Positions 9,190 to 19,656 of a stretch of DNA of 64,000 bases are shown here, piece after piece. The number at the start of each line of letters is the position of its first letter. Positions within the stretch are counted from its first letter, which is position 1. The position numbers and the translations under genes were made by a program. The DNA is taken from positions 1-64,000 of the forward strand of contig JAQIBJ010000077.1 in NCBI GenBank assembly GCA_027859085.1, read 5' to 3'. This stretch comes from Mycoplasmatota bacterium. Lineage in GTDB: Bacteria; Bacillota_I; Bacilli_A; Izemoplasmatales; Hujiaoplasmataceae. Below the pieces are notes generated by a model, which had not been told where the DNA came from, did no database searches, and was given only the letters and a program-made list of their open reading frames with translations.

Positions 9190-9279
9190 ACTTCTATTAT
9201 ATATGATTTAGTTGTTTTTTTAAAACAACTTTTCTTAAGTTCAAACAAATGTTAAACTAAACCGTAAGGAGGTGTCTCT

Positions 9280-10095
9280 TTGAAAGTATTGATAATACAA
9301 AATAGCGTGAAAGAAACTGTCAAAGAAAACATGAATCATATTCAAGAACTATTAAGTACAAAAACAGATGAACAATATGATTTTATCATTTTACCCGAGA
9401 TGTTTATGACGCCTTATGAACTTAATTATTTTCAAATTAATCAACAAAACCAAAATAGTGATGTCATTCAACAACTCAAAGGCATCGCAAAACAATTTAA
9501 TAGTTACCTCATTGCTGGTTCTATTCCTGAGACAGAAAACGGTAATATCTATAACACATCTTTTATTTTTAATCGAAAAGGTGAATTAATTACGAAATAT
9601 CAAAAGATACATTTATTTTCTGTGATATATCCAGATGGTAAAAAGTTTTCTGAAAGTGATTGTTTATCACCAGGAAACAATATTGTTTCTTTTAATACTG
9701 AATTTGGAAAAATGGGTGTAATGATTTGTTTCGATATTAGATTTCCTTATCTCGCAAAAAAAATAAGAGATTTAAATACAAAAGTTATTTTCGTACCCGC
9801 TGCATTTAATAACTATACCGGGCCATTACATTGGCATACAACTTTTAAAGCTAGAGCCATTGATAATCAAATGTATTTTGTTTCAGCAAGTCCTGCAAGA
9901 GAATCATTTGGTGAATATCAACCATATGGTCATTCATTGGTTGTTGATCCTTATGGTAAAATAATCAATGAGTTATCTGAACACGAAGATTCAATGACTG
10001 TTGATATTGATTTAAATCTTATAAAAGAAGCAAGAGAGTCAATCCCTATTATAAAAAATGAAGTCGATGTAAACGACTTTGATGTCAAACAATAA
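9280..10095 (+). CDS. Carbon-nitrogen hydrolase (nitrilase superfamily)
   Basis: FIILPEMFMTPYE (Glu), KYQKIHLF (Lys), GVMICFDIRFPYL (Cys); TTG start with AAGGAGG. Confidence 0.92.
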   Translation: MKVLIIQNSVKETVKENMNHIQELLSTKTDEQYDFIILPEMFMTPYELNYFQINQQNQNSDVIQQLKGIAKQFNSYLIAGSIPETENGNIYNTSFIFNRKGELITKYQKIHLFSVIYPDGKKFSESDCLSPGNNIVSFNTEFGKMGVMICFDIRFPYLAKKIRDLNTKVIFVPAAFNNYTGPLHWHTTFKARAIDNQMYFVSASPARESFGEYQPYGHSLVVDPYGKIINELSEHEDSMTVDIDLNLIKEARESIPIIKNEVDVNDFDVKQ

Positions 10096-10105
10096 CGAGG
10101 CGATT

Positions 10106-12574
10106 ATGAAACATTTAAGTAAGACATATATTCTAATCTCAGCTTTTATTCTGATTATATTCGCATTAATCGTTGGTACTTTTATTTTTACAACGAATCT
10201 AATTGAAGAAAAGCAAACTGAACATCTTATTTATCAGCGCAAAAACACAAAATTAGAAATCGAATATTATTTCCAACATATTGAAAATACTCTATCTGAT
10301 TTAGAATTGTATATTTTAGAAGACAAATACAATGATGATGATTTATTACAATATATGGTTTCAATCGCTAATGAAAATGATTTGTTTTATTCAATCTATC
10401 TTGGAAAACCTGATAAAACGATGATCAATTCAAGTGGATTTACACCTGGTCCTGAATTTGATTTAACCACAAGACCTTGGTATGAAATGGCGGTTGCTAA
10501 TATTGGTATTGTACATACTCCTGGTTATTTAAATGCTACAGAAGATAAAATCATTATCAATGTCGCTAAAGCGATTTATTTAAATGATCAATTATATGGT
10601 GTATTATCAACGGATATTGATATATCAGATATTTCATCCGCTGTCCATAACACTAAAGTTGGTAAAAATGGTTTTGCTTTTTTGATTGATAACGACAATC
10701 ATTTAATAGCCTATCATGGTTTAGATACAGAGAATTTATCTCTTGTTGAATTGCAAATTGAAAATTTTGATATGTCTTCCTTTGATGAAATTGGTTTTAC
10801 TGATTCTGTGAAAATTAATGATAACGAAGGTGTTTTGGCACATACAAAAATTGCAAATGGCCAATATATTCTTGGCGTTTTTCTGCCAATGAATGAATAT
10901 AGTTCACCTATCACTTTGGTCCAACAAGTATTTATCATTACATTTTCTATTTTCTTTATAAGTTTATTAGTCATCTTTTTATTATATTATAGACACATCG
11001 ATGAGCCGTTTAGGAATTTAGTTGATTCTATTTTAAAGATTGATATTAATTTAGACCCTTCGTATCGAATAGATGAAGTAAATAGAAAAGATTTTGGTTC
11101 AATCATTAATGCCATTAATCAGGCATTAGATTCTACTGAGTTTTATATTTCTAAGAACTTAGAATCAAAACATCAACTTACAATCGATAATCAAAGAGTA
11201 AAATTGTTAATGGAATCTACAGCAGATATCATATTTGAAATAGATATGAATAAAAGATTTGTCTCAGTCTTTGGCAAAGGTATCAAAAAGTTAAATTTGA
11301 GCAGTCAAGATTTTATCGGCAGAACCATAAAAGAGGTTTTTGGTAATGATGGTAATGACAGAGATATTGTATATACCAATGCATTAAAAGGGGCACATTC
11401 AATATATGATTGGCAACATCAGTTAGATGAAAAAACATTATATTTTGAATCATCAATCTCTCCTATCTATAACGAAGAAAATGAAATTGTTGGTGCCGTT
11501 GGTATCTCAAGAGACATTACTGAGGCAATGGAAAGACAAAAACAAATTAAATATATTTCAAATCATGATTTTTTAACCGGGTTATACAATCGTCGATATT
11601 TTGTTAAATCTTTCGGAAATTTAAATGAAAATCATTCTTGTCCTTTAGGACTTATGATGATGGACTTAAATGGCTTAAAATTATTAAATGATGCTTACGG
11701 TCACGCTAAGGGTGATTTGGCATTGAAACAAACTGCAGATATTATTAAAATGCATTCTCCCGAAAATTCAACAGTTGCTAGAATTGGTGGTGATGAATTT
11801 GCAGTCATCATTCCTAAAGCCACAACTGAGATTCTAGAAACTTTTAAAAAGAAAGTCCAATCAGCTTTATCTGATGTTAAAATTCATAATATACCATTAT
11901 CGATTGCAGTGGGATTTGATACTTGTAAACACTATGATAACAACTTAGAAGAATTAATTAAAAACGCTGAAAACCTCATGTATAGAAATAAAGTTATTGA
12001 AGGAAAAAACGTAAGAAATAATTCAATAAATGCAATTTATGAGACATTGATTAATAGAAATGAGAGAGAAAAGATTCATTCTGAGAAAGTGGCTGAAATC
12101 AGCAAAAACATCGGTAAAGCCATGAATATAAAATCAGATGATTTAAAAGAATTAGAACTTGCTAGTTTGTATCATGATATTGGTAAAATTTCCATGCCTG
12201 ACGCTATCTTAAACAAGCCAAAAGAATTAAATAAAGAAGAACGTACTTTAATGAAAAAGCATACTGAAAATGGATATAATATTTTAAGAGCAACTGATCA
12301 TTATTCAAACCTTGCAACCTATGCTTTATCACATCATGAGTGGTGGAATGGTAAAGGTTATCCACAAGGGCTTAAAGGCGAAGAAATTCCTTTGTTTTCA
12401 AGAATTATTAGTCTGGCAGATTCATATGAAGCCATGACAGCCAATAGAACTTATAAAATCGGCATATCAGAAGCGGATGCCATTAAAGAAATTCTTAGTA
12501 AATCCGGATCACAATTTGATCCGAAGATTGTAAAAATCTTTATTCATAAAGTATTAAACAAAAAAATCTCTTAG
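10106..12574 (+). CDS. dCache-PAS-GGDEF-HD-GYP c-di-GMP signalling protein
   Basis: RIGGDEFAVI; HDIGKI...HHEWWNGKGYPQGL...LADSYEAMTANRTYK; two N-terminal TMs around a Cache-like domain. Confidence 0.93.
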   Translation: MKHLSKTYILISAFILIIFALIVGTFIFTTNLIEEKQTEHLIYQRKNTKLEIEYYFQHIENTLSDLELYILEDKYNDDDLLQYMVSIANENDLFYSIYLGKPDKTMINSSGFTPGPEFDLTTRPWYEMAVANIGIVHTPGYLNATEDKIIINVAKAIYLNDQLYGVLSTDIDISDISSAVHNTKVGKNGFAFLIDNDNHLIAYHGLDTENLSLVELQIENFDMSSFDEIGFTDSVKINDNEGVLAHTKIANGQYILGVFLPMNEYSSPITLVQQVFIITFSIFFISLLVIFLLYYRHIDEPFRNLVDSILKIDINLDPSYRIDEVNRKDFGSIINAINQALDSTEFYISKNLESKHQLTIDNQRVKLLMESTADIIFEIDMNKRFVSVFGKGIKKLNLSSQDFIGRTIKEVFGNDGNDRDIVYTNALKGAHSIYDWQHQLDEKTLYFESSISPIYNEENEIVGAVGISRDITEAMERQKQIKYISNHDFLTGLYNRRYFVKSFGNLNENHSCPLGLMMMDLNGLKLLNDAYGHAKGDLALKQTADIIKMHSPENSTVARIGGDEFAVIIPKATTEILETFKKKVQSALSDVKIHNIPLSIAVGFDTCKHYDNNLEELIKNAENLMYRNKVIEGKNVRNNSINAIYETLINRNEREKIHSEKVAEISKNIGKAMNIKSDDLKELELASLYHDIGKISMPDAILNKPKELNKEERTLMKKHTENGYNILRATDHYSNLATYALSHHEWWNGKGYPQGLKGEEIPLFSRIISLADSYEAMTANRTYKIGISEADAIKEILSKSGSQFDPKIVKIFIHKVLNKKIS

Positions 12575-12595
12575 GCAATCTAAGAGATTTTATTT
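12564..12595 (+). terminator. Rho-independent terminator overlapping the stop codon
   Basis: AAATCTCTTAG-gcaat-CTAAGAGATTT then TATTTTATTA. Confidence 0.75.
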
Positions 12596-12602
12596 TATTA
12601 TT

Positions 12603-12689
12603 TGGTACCGGTAGTCGGACTCGAACCGACACGCTTTTAAGGGCAATGGATTTTGAGTCCATCGTGTCTACCAATTCCACCATACCGGC
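12603..12689 (-). tRNA. tRNA-Leu(CAA), CCA encoded
   Basis: Reverse complement GCCGGTATGGTGGAATTGGTAGACACGATGGACTCAAAATCCATTGCCCTTAAAAGCGTGTCGGTTCGAGTCCGACTACCGGTACCA; anticodon loop CTCAAAA, long variable arm. Confidence 0.95.
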
Positions 12690-12740
12690 ACGTCAAATAA
12701 CATTATACAATACTTAATTTAAATATTAAAGTATTATTTC

Positions 12741-14135
12741 TTATTTCAAAGAAAAAACTTCTTCTCCATCAATGACTGTTTTCAAAACCAATGCATCTCG
12801 AATAGACTCAGGGTCATCTGGATCTAGATCTCTATTTATGATAATGTAATCATCTTCATTAAGTGCATCTTCATACACATAAGGTAAATTATTAACTGTA
12901 TAAGCATTTAAACTTTCTTGAAGACTGAAACACTCATCTGAATTAAAACTATCTAAAAACGGATATTTGATACTTCTATTTGTCATCGCCGTATAAATAT
13001 TATAGAAAGGATTCACGGGTTCGATTGGTGCGTCTGTACTAAACCCTAAATTAATATGTTCATACATTGTTTTATATAAATAGATATTATTGATTCTATC
13101 TCCCAAACGACTTTCAATAATCTTAATGTCTGTATTCATAAATATGGGTTGAACAATTGCGCCGATATTTAATTTTTCCATTAATTCAATTTGAGACTTG
13201 GTTGTTAATTGTGCATGAATAATCGCATGATTATGATTCTTTCTATTAGATTGAGCAATGACTTTTTCTAAAGTTTTTATAACTTGTAAACTTGTTGCGT
13301 CACCTATAGCGTGAACAACTGAATCCATACCATATTCATCTGCTAAACTCATCATTTTAAATAATTCGTTATCTGAAAAACTTTTAATGCCATAATTATT
13401 TATATCATCTGAATAAGGTGCAATCATTGCGGCAGTTCTTCCGCCTAAAGATCCATCTGCTAAAATTTTCAAAGGCCCCATTTTAAACTTAGGATGAATG
13501 CGTTTATTTGCATATCCTTTTTTAAGGAAATCTTGAAGTTTTTCATATGGTAAATTTACTTGTTGAGTAATTTTTACTTGAATTTTATTTTCTTCATACA
13601 TTTCTTTAATGGTTTCAATCACCAATTCATAATCCACATTAAAAGAAGAAAAATCATCACTCGCTACTGATGTGATACCATTTTTTATAAGTGTTTTATT
13701 GGCCAGCAATAAAAACTTTTTAATGTCTTCTTTTGTAAGTTTTGGCATCTTCTTGTGAATCAAAGACATGGCTTTTTCGTTAAAAATACCTGTTGAAAAA
13801 TCAAAACTTCCGCCTAAAACTTGAGAGGTGGATTCATTGATTCCTGCCATAGTAAGCATTTTATCATTCGTTACCAAAACATGGCCACATACTCTTGTGA
13901 TGACAATGGGTATTGTTGTTGAGATCTGGTTTAAGTCAGTTTTATTAATCATTCTATTTTCACTAAATTGATCTTGGTTCCAACCTCTACCAATAATAAT
14001 TTTTTCATCTTTTTTAGAACTTAAAATTCTTATAACTTCTTGAATCGAATGCGCACTGGATAAATCAACAATCGTTTGATAATAACCAACGCCTAAGACA
14101 TGTAAATGTCCATCTATAAAACCTGGTAATCTCAT
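12741..14135 (-). CDS. Amidohydrolase (YtcJ-like)
   Basis: FIDGHLHVLGVG, KILADGSLGGRTAAM, VVHAIGDATSLQVI, FSTDAPIEPVNPFYNIYTA. Confidence 0.88.
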   Translation of the reverse strand: MRLPGFIDGHLHVLGVGYYQTIVDLSSAHSIQEVIRILSSKKDEKIIIGRGWNQDQFSENRMINKTDLNQISTTIPIVITRVCGHVLVTNDKMLTMAGINESTSQVLGGSFDFSTGIFNEKAMSLIHKKMPKLTKEDIKKFLLLANKTLIKNGITSVASDDFSSFNVDYELVIETIKEMYEENKIQVKITQQVNLPYEKLQDFLKKGYANKRIHPKFKMGPLKILADGSLGGRTAAMIAPYSDDINNYGIKSFSDNELFKMMSLADEYGMDSVVHAIGDATSLQVIKTLEKVIAQSNRKNHNHAIIHAQLTTKSQIELMEKLNIGAIVQPIFMNTDIKIIESRLGDRINNIYLYKTMYEHINLGFSTDAPIEPVNPFYNIYTAMTNRSIKYPFLDSFNSDECFSLQESLNAYTVNNLPYVYEDALNEDDYIIINRDLDPDDPESIRDALVLKTVIDGEEVFSLK

Positions 14136-14177
14136 AAAACACCTCCTAAAAAGATAAGCCTATAAACTAGTTATAGG

Positions 14178-16046
14178 CTATTTTTGTTGATGACTAAACA
14201 TGTCCTCAGAATATTGATTTGTGTATAATTTATAATAGTAACCTTTCGCATCAATCAATGATTGATGAGAGCCCTCTTCAATAATCTGTCCATTCTCAAG
14301 TACTAATATTCTATCACTTTGCACAATTGTAGACAATCTATGTGCAACAATAAATGACGTTCGTCCTTCAAGCAATTTATTGATGGCTATTTGAATTGCT
14401 TGTTCTGTCTCAGTATCGACTGAAGATGTTGCTTCATCTAGAATTAAGATTTTTGGATCAGATAATATCGCTCTTGCAAATGATACTAGCTGTTTTTGTC
14501 CAACTGATAATCTTGAACCACCTTCACCACATTCTGTTTGATATCCTTTTTCAAATTTCATAATAAATTCATGAGCTTCTACTGCTTTAGCAGCATTAAT
14601 TACTTCTTCATCTGTCGCATCTAATTTACCGTAACGAATATTTTCCATAACAGAACCACTAAATAAATGTGGGGTTTGTAAAACATATCCTAAGTTTGAA
14701 TGCAACCAACCCATGCTACGATCTTTGTAATCCTTGCCATCGATAAATATTTGGCCTGAAGTCGGTTCATAAAATCTAGAAATTAAATTTATAATAGTTG
14801 TTTTCCCTGCGCCAGTATGGCCCACCAAAGCAATTGTCTGTCCAGCTTTAACATCTATGTTAAAATCTGTTAAAACTTTTTCGCCAACTTTGTATTTGAA
14901 ATCAACGTGTTTAAATTCCACATCACCTTTAATCGTTTCAAAATTTTCTAATTTGTAATCAAATAAAGTTCCATATTTTTCAACGACTTCATCTGTATCT
15001 TTAATTTCCATTTCTGTTTCAATTAATGAAACAATTCTTTCAGCTGATGCTTGGGCTTGTTGAAATCTTGCATAGATATTTGCAACATTATTAACCGGTT
15101 CAAAGAATTGCCATACATAATTTGTAAATAGGTACAAAGTACCAATTTGCAAAGCAATAATCGGGTCTAAAACCATTCTACCACCAACTAAATACACAAG
15201 TGATACCCCAATTGATATAATAAATAACATTGATGGAAAGTATAACCCTTGTAACATATGTGCTTTTACTGATTGTCTTCTCATATCTATTGTTAATCCA
15301 TCAAATTCATCAAAGTTTTCTTTTTCTAAAACAAGTGTTTTTGTTGTTACAGCACCTGTAATACCTTCATTATATGCACCTGTAATCTTTGAATTAACTT
15401 TTCTAATTGAACGATATGCTTTTAATATATATTTTCTGAAGAAAACTGAAATTAACACTAGTATTGGCACAACTGCAAGTACAGTTAAGGCCAATTTAAA
15501 ATTAATCACAAACATAAATCCTGTAAGTATTACAATTAAAAATACACCCCATGCCAAGTCAATAAATCCCCAAGATAAAATTTCACTTAAATTTCTAGTA
15601 TCCGAAGTCATTCTCGCCATAATCCAACCGACTCTTGTTCTATCATAGTATGAAAAAGGTAGTTGTTGTAAATGATGAAATGCTCTTTTTCTAATATTAA
15701 ATGCAAGTTCTGTTTGGATTTTTCCGGCAAATAAAATAAATAAATACACCGAAAATGCTTGTAATAGCATAAATCCAATAAATAAATAAATCAAGACATT
15801 TAGTTTCGAAAAATCAGCTTGACCACCAGCTTCTACAATTGGTATATTGGGTTTAATAATATCATCAATCGCAAATTTAACAATATATGGATAAACAACA
15901 TCTGCTACTGCTAGCAAAGCAACTGTAAGTAATCCTAGAATAATGAATTTTTTTAATGGCTTCATAAAAGAAAATATTTTTTTCCATACTTGCCAATCTA
16001 TCTTTTTTGAGGAGAAATGTTCTTCATCTCGTAAATGATCATTCAT
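14178..16046 (-). CDS. ABC exporter half-transporter (canonical Walker B Glu, non-canonical signature SVGQ)
   Basis: VGHTGAGKTTIINL, LSVGQKQLVSFARA, ILILDEATSSVD, VAHRLSTI. Confidence 0.95.
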   Translation of the reverse strand: MNDHLRDEEHFSSKKIDWQVWKKIFSFMKPLKKFIILGLLTVALLAVADVVYPYIVKFAIDDIIKPNIPIVEAGGQADFSKLNVLIYLFIGFMLLQAFSVYLFILFAGKIQTELAFNIRKRAFHHLQQLPFSYYDRTRVGWIMARMTSDTRNLSEILSWGFIDLAWGVFLIVILTGFMFVINFKLALTVLAVVPILVLISVFFRKYILKAYRSIRKVNSKITGAYNEGITGAVTTKTLVLEKENFDEFDGLTIDMRRQSVKAHMLQGLYFPSMLFIISIGVSLVYLVGGRMVLDPIIALQIGTLYLFTNYVWQFFEPVNNVANIYARFQQAQASAERIVSLIETEMEIKDTDEVVEKYGTLFDYKLENFETIKGDVEFKHVDFKYKVGEKVLTDFNIDVKAGQTIALVGHTGAGKTTIINLISRFYEPTSGQIFIDGKDYKDRSMGWLHSNLGYVLQTPHLFSGSVMENIRYGKLDATDEEVINAAKAVEAHEFIMKFEKGYQTECGEGGSRLSVGQKQLVSFARAILSDPKILILDEATSSVDTETEQAIQIAINKLLEGRTSFIVAHRLSTIVQSDRILVLENGQIIEEGSHQSLIDAKGYYYKLYTNQYSEDMFSHQQK

Positions 16047-16058
16047 AAGTTTTCACCT

Positions 16059-17882
16059 CTACTTCAAACGGAAATCAATCTTAGATTGAATTTCCCATAT
16101 TCTTTTGTATGAACCTTCTCTATTGATCAGTTCTTTATGTGTTCCTGATTCAACAATGCGTCCATCATCAATCACAAGAATTTTATCAGCTTCTGAAGCT
16201 GTTGTAATTCTATGAGTAATAATAAGAACGGTTGAATCTTTCCATTCTTTCTTTAAAGCTCTTCTTATTTGAATATCTGTCACAGTATCTACCGCAGATA
16301 AACTATCATCAAATACTAAAATTGGTTTCGGTTGCACAAGCATTCTCGCGATAGCAACACGTTGTTTTTGACCGCCAGATAATGTTACCCCTCTTTCACC
16401 AACAAGGGTGTTGTAACCCTCTTCGAAGTTAACAATATCATCATGAACTTGAGCAATTTTAGCAACCGTTTTGATACGGTCTTCTGGTATAGTTTTATCG
16501 GCTATTTTTATGTTTTCTTCAACTGAACGTGAAAATAGGAATGGTTCTTGTAATATAAACCCAATGTTTTTTCTTAAATGATGTTTTTCAATATCTTTGA
16601 CTTCAACACCATCAATCAATATTCGACCTTTTTGGTAATCAAGTAATCTTACCAATAAATTAATTAAGGTTGATTTACCAGAACCAGTTTTACCAATAAT
16701 CGCAACTGTTTCTCCTTTATTGATGTTAAAATCAATATCAATGATTTGATCACTTTGTCCATCATCAAATTTAAATGATACATGTTCAAATTTTACTTGA
16801 CCTTTAATTTCTGGTTTCTCATTTTTTTCATCATCGTTGTACTCTCCAGGATTTGAAATAATCTTATCCAAACGAGAAACACTTACGATAGCTTTTGAAA
16901 AATCTCCAACTAGTCTACCTAATTGTCTCATTGGCCAGATAATATTACCTGCATACGCTAAAAATGCAGTATACATACCCAAAGTAATAATACCTTTTGA
17001 TGCATAGATAATACCAAAAATAGCAATCATGAAAAATTGAATAAATGATAATAAGTCAGTAACAGACCAAAAGACAGACATCTTTTTGACCAACTGATAA
17101 TCTGAATCTGTATATGTCCGACTTAAACCATCAAACTTTTTAACTTCATACGCTTCATTTGCAAAAGCTTTAACAACACGTGCGCCAGATACATTTTCCT
17201 GGACATGTGTTGTCATTTTCGCTTCATTATCCTCTATAACATGAAACATCTTTTCTACTTTTCTAAAATAAAAAACAGCAATAATAAATAATACTGGTGC
17301 AATTATCAGTGAAATAAATGTCATGTTTAAATTTAATCTAGACATTTGCCAAATTGATAATCCAACGAGAAAGATTAATCGACCGACTTGTACCACTTGT
17401 TCTGATATAAATCGTTTATACATATCAACATCAGTCGTACATCTTTGAATCAAATCTCCTGTCTCAGAATGAGAATGGAAACCATAATCTGCGTCTTGAA
17501 GACGTCTGTATAACTTGTTTCTTAGTTTATATGCAGTTCTTTCGGCATAAATCCCGTTAATTAATCGTCTTATAAAAATAAATATACTTCTGACAAGCGC
17601 TGTTGCAATAATCAGCCCTGCCGCTAATAATAGTTGTTGCCAAACAGAATCAGCAATCAATAAATTCGCAAGAATTTCAGGTAACTTAGATGGTTTGTCA
17701 CCCTCTAAAATAACATCAATTATATGTTGTCCAAATAATGGAACAATGGTTCGTAAATATGACTCCGTGAATAAAATTATAAAAATCGGAATCAATAAAA
17801 ACCCATATTTACCAGTCCATTTGGCCATTAATCTTAAGTGTTTACCGATCTGACGTTTAGGCTTCTTTTTTGCTTTGACCAT
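16059..17882 (-). CDS. ABC exporter half-transporter (Walker B Asp instead of Glu)
   Basis: IGKTGSGKSTLINL, LSGGQKQRVAIARM, ILVFDDSLSAVD. Confidence 0.95.
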   Translation of the reverse strand: MVKAKKKPKRQIGKHLRLMAKWTGKYGFLLIPIFIILFTESYLRTIVPLFGQHIIDVILEGDKPSKLPEILANLLIADSVWQQLLLAAGLIIATALVRSIFIFIRRLINGIYAERTAYKLRNKLYRRLQDADYGFHSHSETGDLIQRCTTDVDMYKRFISEQVVQVGRLIFLVGLSIWQMSRLNLNMTFISLIIAPVLFIIAVFYFRKVEKMFHVIEDNEAKMTTHVQENVSGARVVKAFANEAYEVKKFDGLSRTYTDSDYQLVKKMSVFWSVTDLLSFIQFFMIAIFGIIYASKGIITLGMYTAFLAYAGNIIWPMRQLGRLVGDFSKAIVSVSRLDKIISNPGEYNDDEKNEKPEIKGQVKFEHVSFKFDDGQSDQIIDIDFNINKGETVAIIGKTGSGKSTLINLLVRLLDYQKGRILIDGVEVKDIEKHHLRKNIGFILQEPFLFSRSVEENIKIADKTIPEDRIKTVAKIAQVHDDIVNFEEGYNTLVGERGVTLSGGQKQRVAIARMLVQPKPILVFDDSLSAVDTVTDIQIRRALKKEWKDSTVLIITHRITTASEADKILVIDDGRIVESGTHKELINREGSYKRIWEIQSKIDFRLK

Positions 17883-17907
17883 TTGTAATCCTCCTAAACA
17901 AATGTAA

Positions 17908-19611
17908 TTACATTTTTTTTATCACTTGCATTCCTAATAATTTCATACCATCATCTAGAATATCTCTAACAATAGATATTAAGAATAGTTTAGTGTTTCT
18001 TTCTATTAAATCTTCAACCATCACTTTTTCTTGCGCATAATATGTATTGAAATAGCTTGCTAATGTCAATAGATATTTTGCTAAGATAGATGGTGAATAT
18101 TCTTCTTTAGCTTTGATTAATATCTCTGGATATTCATCTATCGTTTTTATTAATTCAAAGCTTGCGTCACTTGTATAAAGTTTATAATCAAGGTTTTCTT
18201 TATCAATAACGTTTTCTTCTATGATCGAAGTAATTCTAACAGAAGTGTATTGCAAATAAGGACCTGTTTGTCCTACAAAATTAACCATATCACTTAAGTT
18301 AAACTCAATGTCGTTTGCACGATAGTTTTTTAAATCATTAAAAACAATAGCACTAACTCCAACTTTTTCAGCAATTTCTTCTTTGTTTTCAAGTGTTGGA
18401 TTCTTTTCGTTAATATAGTTTAATGATAGTTTTTTTGCTTCTTGGAGAACATCCATTAATCTGACAATTTTACCTTTTCTAGTTGCCATTTTCTTTCCAT
18501 CTTGTAAGACAAGACCAAAGTTAATATGATGAATATCTTCATAATAGTCATATCCCATTGTTTTCACAACTTCTCTTAATTGTGTGAAATGAAGTTTTTG
18601 TTCATTACCCACCACATACAATACTTCATCAAAATCATAAGTGTTTTTACGATAAAATAAAGCAGCTAAGTCTCTTGTAATATAGAGCGTTGAACCGTCA
18701 CTTTTTTGAATTAATGCAGGTGGCAGATTATCACTTAAAGATACAATCATAGCCCCTTCATCTTTAACAAGTAAATTCTTTTCTATTAATTCATCCACAA
18801 CGGCTTTCATCTTATCATTATAAAAAGCTTCACCATTGTATGAATTAAATTTAACGTCTAATATCTCATACACTTTCATGTATTCTTCTAATGAAACTTC
18901 TCTAAAATGTTCCCACAATTTAACATACTTAGGGTTTCCTTGTTCTAATTCTTTAAATATTTTTCTTGCTTCATCTTCTATACTCGGATCTTCTTTAGCA
19001 CGTTCATGGAAATCTACATAGAGTTTCATCAATTCTTCAATTGGATTTTCTTCTACTTTATCTTTATCTCCATGATTTAAATACGCATAGATTATTTTTC
19101 CAAACTGTGTTCCAAAATCACCTAAGTGATTAACTCTAACGACTTCGTAATTTAGTTTTTCTAAAATATTTCCGATGGCGTGACCAATGACTGTTGAACG
19201 TAGATGTCCCACTGAAAATGGTTTTGCGATATTTGGTGAAGAATAATCCATCACGATGGTCTTCCCTTCTCCCAAATTGCTTTCACCAAAGTTTTTGGTT
19301 TGCTGGACTTCTTTAATAATACTTTTAGCAAAAATTCCCTTGTTTAAAGTAATGTTTATAAATCCAGAAACAGAATTAATTTTATCAAAATAATTATAAT
19401 ATTCTGAATTTTTTATTTGTTCACTGATTGTTTCAACCACTTGAGGTAAAGGCTTTCTTAGTACCTTAACCGCAGAGAAAACTGGAATAGAAATATCTCC
19501 CATTTTTTGGTTTTTAGGTTTTTCAACCGTAATTTCTATTTCTTGATTGTAAGTATTAAACAGAAAAAGTTCCAACTCTTTCTTTATTGTATTTTTGATT
19601 ATATTAATCAT
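17908..19611 (-). CDS. argS: Arginyl-tRNA synthetase
   Basis: MDYSSPNIAKPFSVGHLRSTVIG, VNHLGDFGTQFG, MATRKGKIVRL; start at MINIIKN. Confidence 0.96.
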   Translation of the reverse strand: MINIIKNTIKKELELFLFNTYNQEIEITVEKPKNQKMGDISIPVFSAVKVLRKPLPQVVETISEQIKNSEYYNYFDKINSVSGFINITLNKGIFAKSIIKEVQQTKNFGESNLGEGKTIVMDYSSPNIAKPFSVGHLRSTVIGHAIGNILEKLNYEVVRVNHLGDFGTQFGKIIYAYLNHGDKDKVEENPIEELMKLYVDFHERAKEDPSIEDEARKIFKELEQGNPKYVKLWEHFREVSLEEYMKVYEILDVKFNSYNGEAFYNDKMKAVVDELIEKNLLVKDEGAMIVSLSDNLPPALIQKSDGSTLYITRDLAALFYRKNTYDFDEVLYVVGNEQKLHFTQLREVVKTMGYDYYEDIHHINFGLVLQDGKKMATRKGKIVRLMDVLQEAKKLSLNYINEKNPTLENKEEIAEKVGVSAIVFNDLKNYRANDIEFNLSDMVNFVGQTGPYLQYTSVRITSIIEENVIDKENLDYKLYTSDASFELIKTIDEYPEILIKAKEEYSPSILAKYLLTLASYFNTYYAQEKVMVEDLIERNTKLFLISIVRDILDDGMKLLGMQVIKKM

Positions 19612-19656
19612 TTTACCACCCCATAACATAATAATTCTATCATAAATAAATTAGAT

